Of a DNA stretch of 64,000 bases, positions 62,391-64,000 are shown piece by piece. The position numbers and the translations under genes are program-made. How positions within the stretch are numbered: position 1 is the first letter of the stretch; each line of letters starts with the position of its first letter. Below the pieces are notes generated by a model. It was given only the letters and a program-made list of their open reading frames with translations. It was not told where the DNA came from and did not search any database. Source of the stretch: Gordonia neofelifaecis NRRL B-59395 (GTDB lineage: Bacteria > Actinomycetota > Actinomycetes > Mycobacteriales > Mycobacteriaceae); contig NZ_AEUD01000015.1 of the NCBI RefSeq assembly GCF_000192435.1, positions 1-64,000 on the forward strand, given 5' to 3'.

Positions 62391-62406
62391 CTAAGCGCTT
62401 GCTTAG
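62391..62406. promoter_or_regulatory. Palindromic operator between SDR operon and TetR gene
   Basis: CTAAGC-GCTT-GCTTAG, perfect 6-bp arms with a 4-bp centre, lies 36 bp upstream of the SDR start and 108 bp upstream of the TetR start. On the minus strand it contains AAGCAAG-N2-CTT, which matches one half and part of the other half of the KstR2 consensus. Most likely bound by the adjacent TetR protein. Confidence 0.65.
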
Positions 62407-62513
62407 CTGTTAGGATCCACCTTGCACCAGAATGAGACGCACGTCAACAGTGTGCGGCCAAGAGATCCGACTCATAGTCGATCGAGCCACGAGCAACCCG
62501 TCAGGAGGACCAC

Positions 62514-63152
62514 GTGACCGACGAAACGACCGCGTCCAGATCCGAACTCACCCGGCGCAGGCTGCTCGACGCCGCGCTCGAAGCCTTCGCCGAACGCGGC
62601 TTCCACGGCACCACCACCCGTGACATCGCGTCTGCCGCGGGGATGAGTCCGGCCGCCGTCTACGTCCACTACCGATCCAAGGAAGACCTGCTCTTCGAAC
62701 TCTGCCGCACCGGGCACCTCGCGACCATCGCGACCGTCGAGCGCGCCGACGAGCCGGGCGCCGAACCCGCGACGCGACTCTCCTCGGTGATTCGAGCCTT
62801 CGCCGAACGGCACGCCGAGGGCCACACCAGCGCGCGGATCGTGAACTACGAACTCGCCGCGCTCGCGCCGGACCATCGGAGCGAGATCGTCGAACTGCGT
62901 CGCGACATCACCCGACGCGTTCGAGCGATCGTCGATGCGGGCGTCGATGCCGGCGCCTTCGACGTGGACGACCCGCGCACCACCACCAACTCCCTGCTGT
63001 CGATGGGCATCGACATCGCCCGCTGGTACTCCGATCGCGGCCCGCTCGATCCGCAGCAGATCGGCGACTTCTACGCGAGCCTCGCACTGCGGATCGTCGG
63101 TGCCGCCGAGAGCTACCCACCGAAGTCGACGAACGACCAGTCGAACAAATGA
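62514..63152 (+). CDS. TetR-family regulator of the lipid-catabolic operon
   Basis: A 212-aa TetR regulator. The helix-turn-helix spans RGFHGTTTRDIASAAGMSP and AAVYVHYRSKEDLL, the typical KstR2-like HTH form. AGGAGG lies 5 bp before GTG 62514, the best ribosome-binding site seen in the window. It is divergent from the SDR operon across a palindrome, so it likely represses both and is released by an acyl-CoA pathway intermediate. Confidence 0.88.
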   Translation: MTDETTASRSELTRRRLLDAALEAFAERGFHGTTTRDIASAAGMSPAAVYVHYRSKEDLLFELCRTGHLATIATVERADEPGAEPATRLSSVIRAFAERHAEGHTSARIVNYELAALAPDHRSEIVELRRDITRRVRAIVDAGVDAGAFDVDDPRTTTNSLLSMGIDIARWYSDRGPLDPQQIGDFYASLALRIVGAAESYPPKSTNDQSNK

Positions 63153-63262
63153 TTTGCGACACACCGGTACGGCGCGGGAACATTTCGAGGCCGGTATTCG
63201 TCTGACACAGTGAAGGACGACGAACCGATTCGCGGTTCGCCGGCTATGGGACGGAGGACGAC

Positions 63263-63448
63263 ATGAGCCAGATCGCCACGACCGCACCCGCACGGAAGCC
63301 GCTCACGGCCGCTGACCGCTGCGATCGCTGCAGTGCTGCCGCCAAGGTGCGCGCCACCCTGCCTACCGGTGGAGAGTTGCTCTTCTGCCTCCACCACTAC
63401 AACGACCACGAGGCTCGTCTCGTCGAGATCGGAGCGGTGGTCGACTGA
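63263..63448 (+). CDS. DUF7455 small protein
   Basis: A 61-aa protein with CDRC near residue 20 and a second CLHHYNDHE segment, giving three Cys and two His that could bind one zinc ion. It is conserved near sigA in actinobacteria and has no known function. ATG 63263 has GGAGG 7 bp upstream. A strong hairpin follows. The lipid-catabolic region separates it here from sigA. Confidence 0.82.
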   Translation: MSQIATTAPARKPLTAADRCDRCSAAAKVRATLPTGGELLFCLHHYNDHEARLVEIGAVVD

Positions 63449-63490
63449 CCTCCCCCAACCGATCGGCCGACCGTCGGCCTCACCCGTCGA

Positions 63491-63522
63491 AGCCCTGCGG
63501 ACCTCACCAGGTCCGCAGGGCT
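63491..63522. terminator. Bidirectional terminator after DUF7455 gene
   Basis: A perfect 14-bp stem (63491-63504 with 63509-63522) and a CACC loop between convergent genes. The stop codon of the minus-strand gene lies at the loop. Confidence 0.85.
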
Positions 63523-64000
63523 TTGATCCTTTCGCGGAGCTGATCGGCCGTCGCCATCGCCGTCGGCGGTCCACCCAGCCGGGTGCGCAGCTCGTTGTGC
63601 ACCTGCCCGTGCGGCTTGCCGGTCCGATGGTGATGGAGCGCCACCAAGGTGTTCAGCTCCTTTCGGAGCGCGTGGAGGTTCTCGCCGGTCTGCCGCTCGG
63701 CCGCATTGGGCGCGGCCTGCGCCTGCTCGTCGCCTGCCGGGCGGGCCTTGGCCGCCGCACTGCGCCGCGTCACCTGATCCGCCTGCCGCTGCTGCAGCAG
63801 GGTCCGCACCTGCTCGGCGTCGAGCAGCCCGGGCAGACCGAGGTAGTCGGATTCCTCGTCCGAACCGACGAGGGTGGTCGTGCCGAACGAGGACCCGTCG
63901 TAGATCACCTGATCCAGTTCGGCGTCCGCGTGCAGGGACTCGAAGGTCTTCTCGTCCTCGCCGAGCTCGTCCTCGCGCTTGTTCGCATCCGCCAGCAGTC
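63504..64000 (-). CDS. C-terminal part of an unidentified large protein (runs off the window)
   Basis: The minus-strand frame is open from the window edge to the stop at 63504, giving at least 165 residues. An internal GTG at 63908 gives 134 residues but is unlikely to be the start because the reading frame and composition continue upstream. The visible part is charged: an acidic stretch (KREDELGEDEKTFESLHADAE), then DQVIYDGSSFGTTTLVG and LGLPGLLDAEQVRTLLQQR, and a C-terminal helix. It looks like the accessory tail of a DEAD/DEAH-type helicase or similar enzyme, but no catalytic motif is in view. Confidence 0.6.
   Translation of the reverse strand, partial: LLADANKREDELGEDEKTFESLHADAELDQVIYDGSSFGTTTLVGSDEESDYLGLPGLLDAEQVRTLLQQRQADQVTRRSAAAKARPAGDEQAQAAPNAAERQTGENLHALRKELNTLVALHHHRTGKPHGQVHNELRTRLGGPPTAMATADQLRERIKALRTW

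Noticed and set aside
63177-63202. ECF-sigma promoter before DUF7455 (GGAAC-N18-GTC)
   Set aside because: The -10 element is GTC rather than GTT, and a single match of this length is expected by chance in high-GC DNA.

Overview
The window is high-GC actinobacterial chromosome, most likely from a mycolic-acid-containing member of the Mycobacteriales, Gordonia being the best guess. The gene order GNAT, zapE, ribD-like, lipoprotein, aftC, msrB, hemQ, hemY, hemE, DUF3000, rnd, dxs, trmA-like, APC permease, two Trk subunits, OB-fold protein, hydrolase, DUF3710, dut, DUF3093, DUF4193, cei, suhB, ppgK, sigA follows the Rv2669-Rv2703 block of Mycobacterium tuberculosis. aftC and cei indicate an arabinogalactan-mycolate type envelope. 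A multi-copy type DUF222/HNH gene and many GTG or leaderless starts also fit.

Left end (1-13812): three tRNA genes (Gly, Cys, Val) and their terminator are followed by an accessory island. It holds a SNF2-type helicase with a C-terminal DUF3883 nuclease-like domain, a large DUF1156-type adenine DNA methyltransferase, and a DUF499 ATPase with an N-terminal HEPN-like domain. This helicase-methylase-ATPase trio matches predicted anti-phage systems catalogued as Hma. A DUF222-HNH gene is nested in the middle in the opposite orientation, and two divergent DUF4261 paralogues flank the island. The control DNA is the most unusual part. Helicase, HNH and ATPase genes each carry TTGTCnGAC-N8-TAnnnT, the layout of the mycobacterial LexA-independent (PafBC) DNA-damage promoter. 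The HNH gene also has a near-consensus LexA box. A near-identical 15-bp inverted-repeat site precedes all three core genes. The system therefore looks wired to DNA damage plus one private regulator.

Middle (13934-45191): the conserved block. It covers the coproporphyrin-dependent haem genes (hemE-hemY-hemQ), DXP synthase, potassium-uptake Trk subunits with a divergent APC transporter, envelope genes (aftC, cei), polyphosphate glucokinase, dUTPase and the principal sigma factor sigA. Two accessory pieces interrupt it: a membrane-anchored GH5 glycosidase resembling endoglycoceramidases between rnd and dxs, and an NsrR-controlled NO-detoxification operon (nsrR-hmp-membrane protein) between ceoC and the OB-fold gene. 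Short tandem duplications sit at several gene 3' ends. Many genes have a TAnnnT hexamer 6-8 bp before the start codon, implying leaderless transcripts.

Right end (45256-63152): a lipid or organic-acid catabolic region on the minus strand in two transcription blocks. The first reads MFS transporter, TetR, acyl-CoA ligase, single-chain biotin-dependent acyl-CoA carboxylase. The second reads SDR, SDR, quinone-oxidoreductase-like, SDR, MaoC hydratase, APH-like kinase, three acyl-CoA dehydrogenases, acyl-CoA ligase, with a divergent TetR. The kinase-dehydrogenase pair resembles LvaA/LvaC and ACAD10/11, suggesting 4-hydroxyacyl-CoA breakdown. Perfect-arm palindromes mark the head of each block. The window ends with a small DUF7455 protein and the C-terminal part of an unidentified protein running off the edge.
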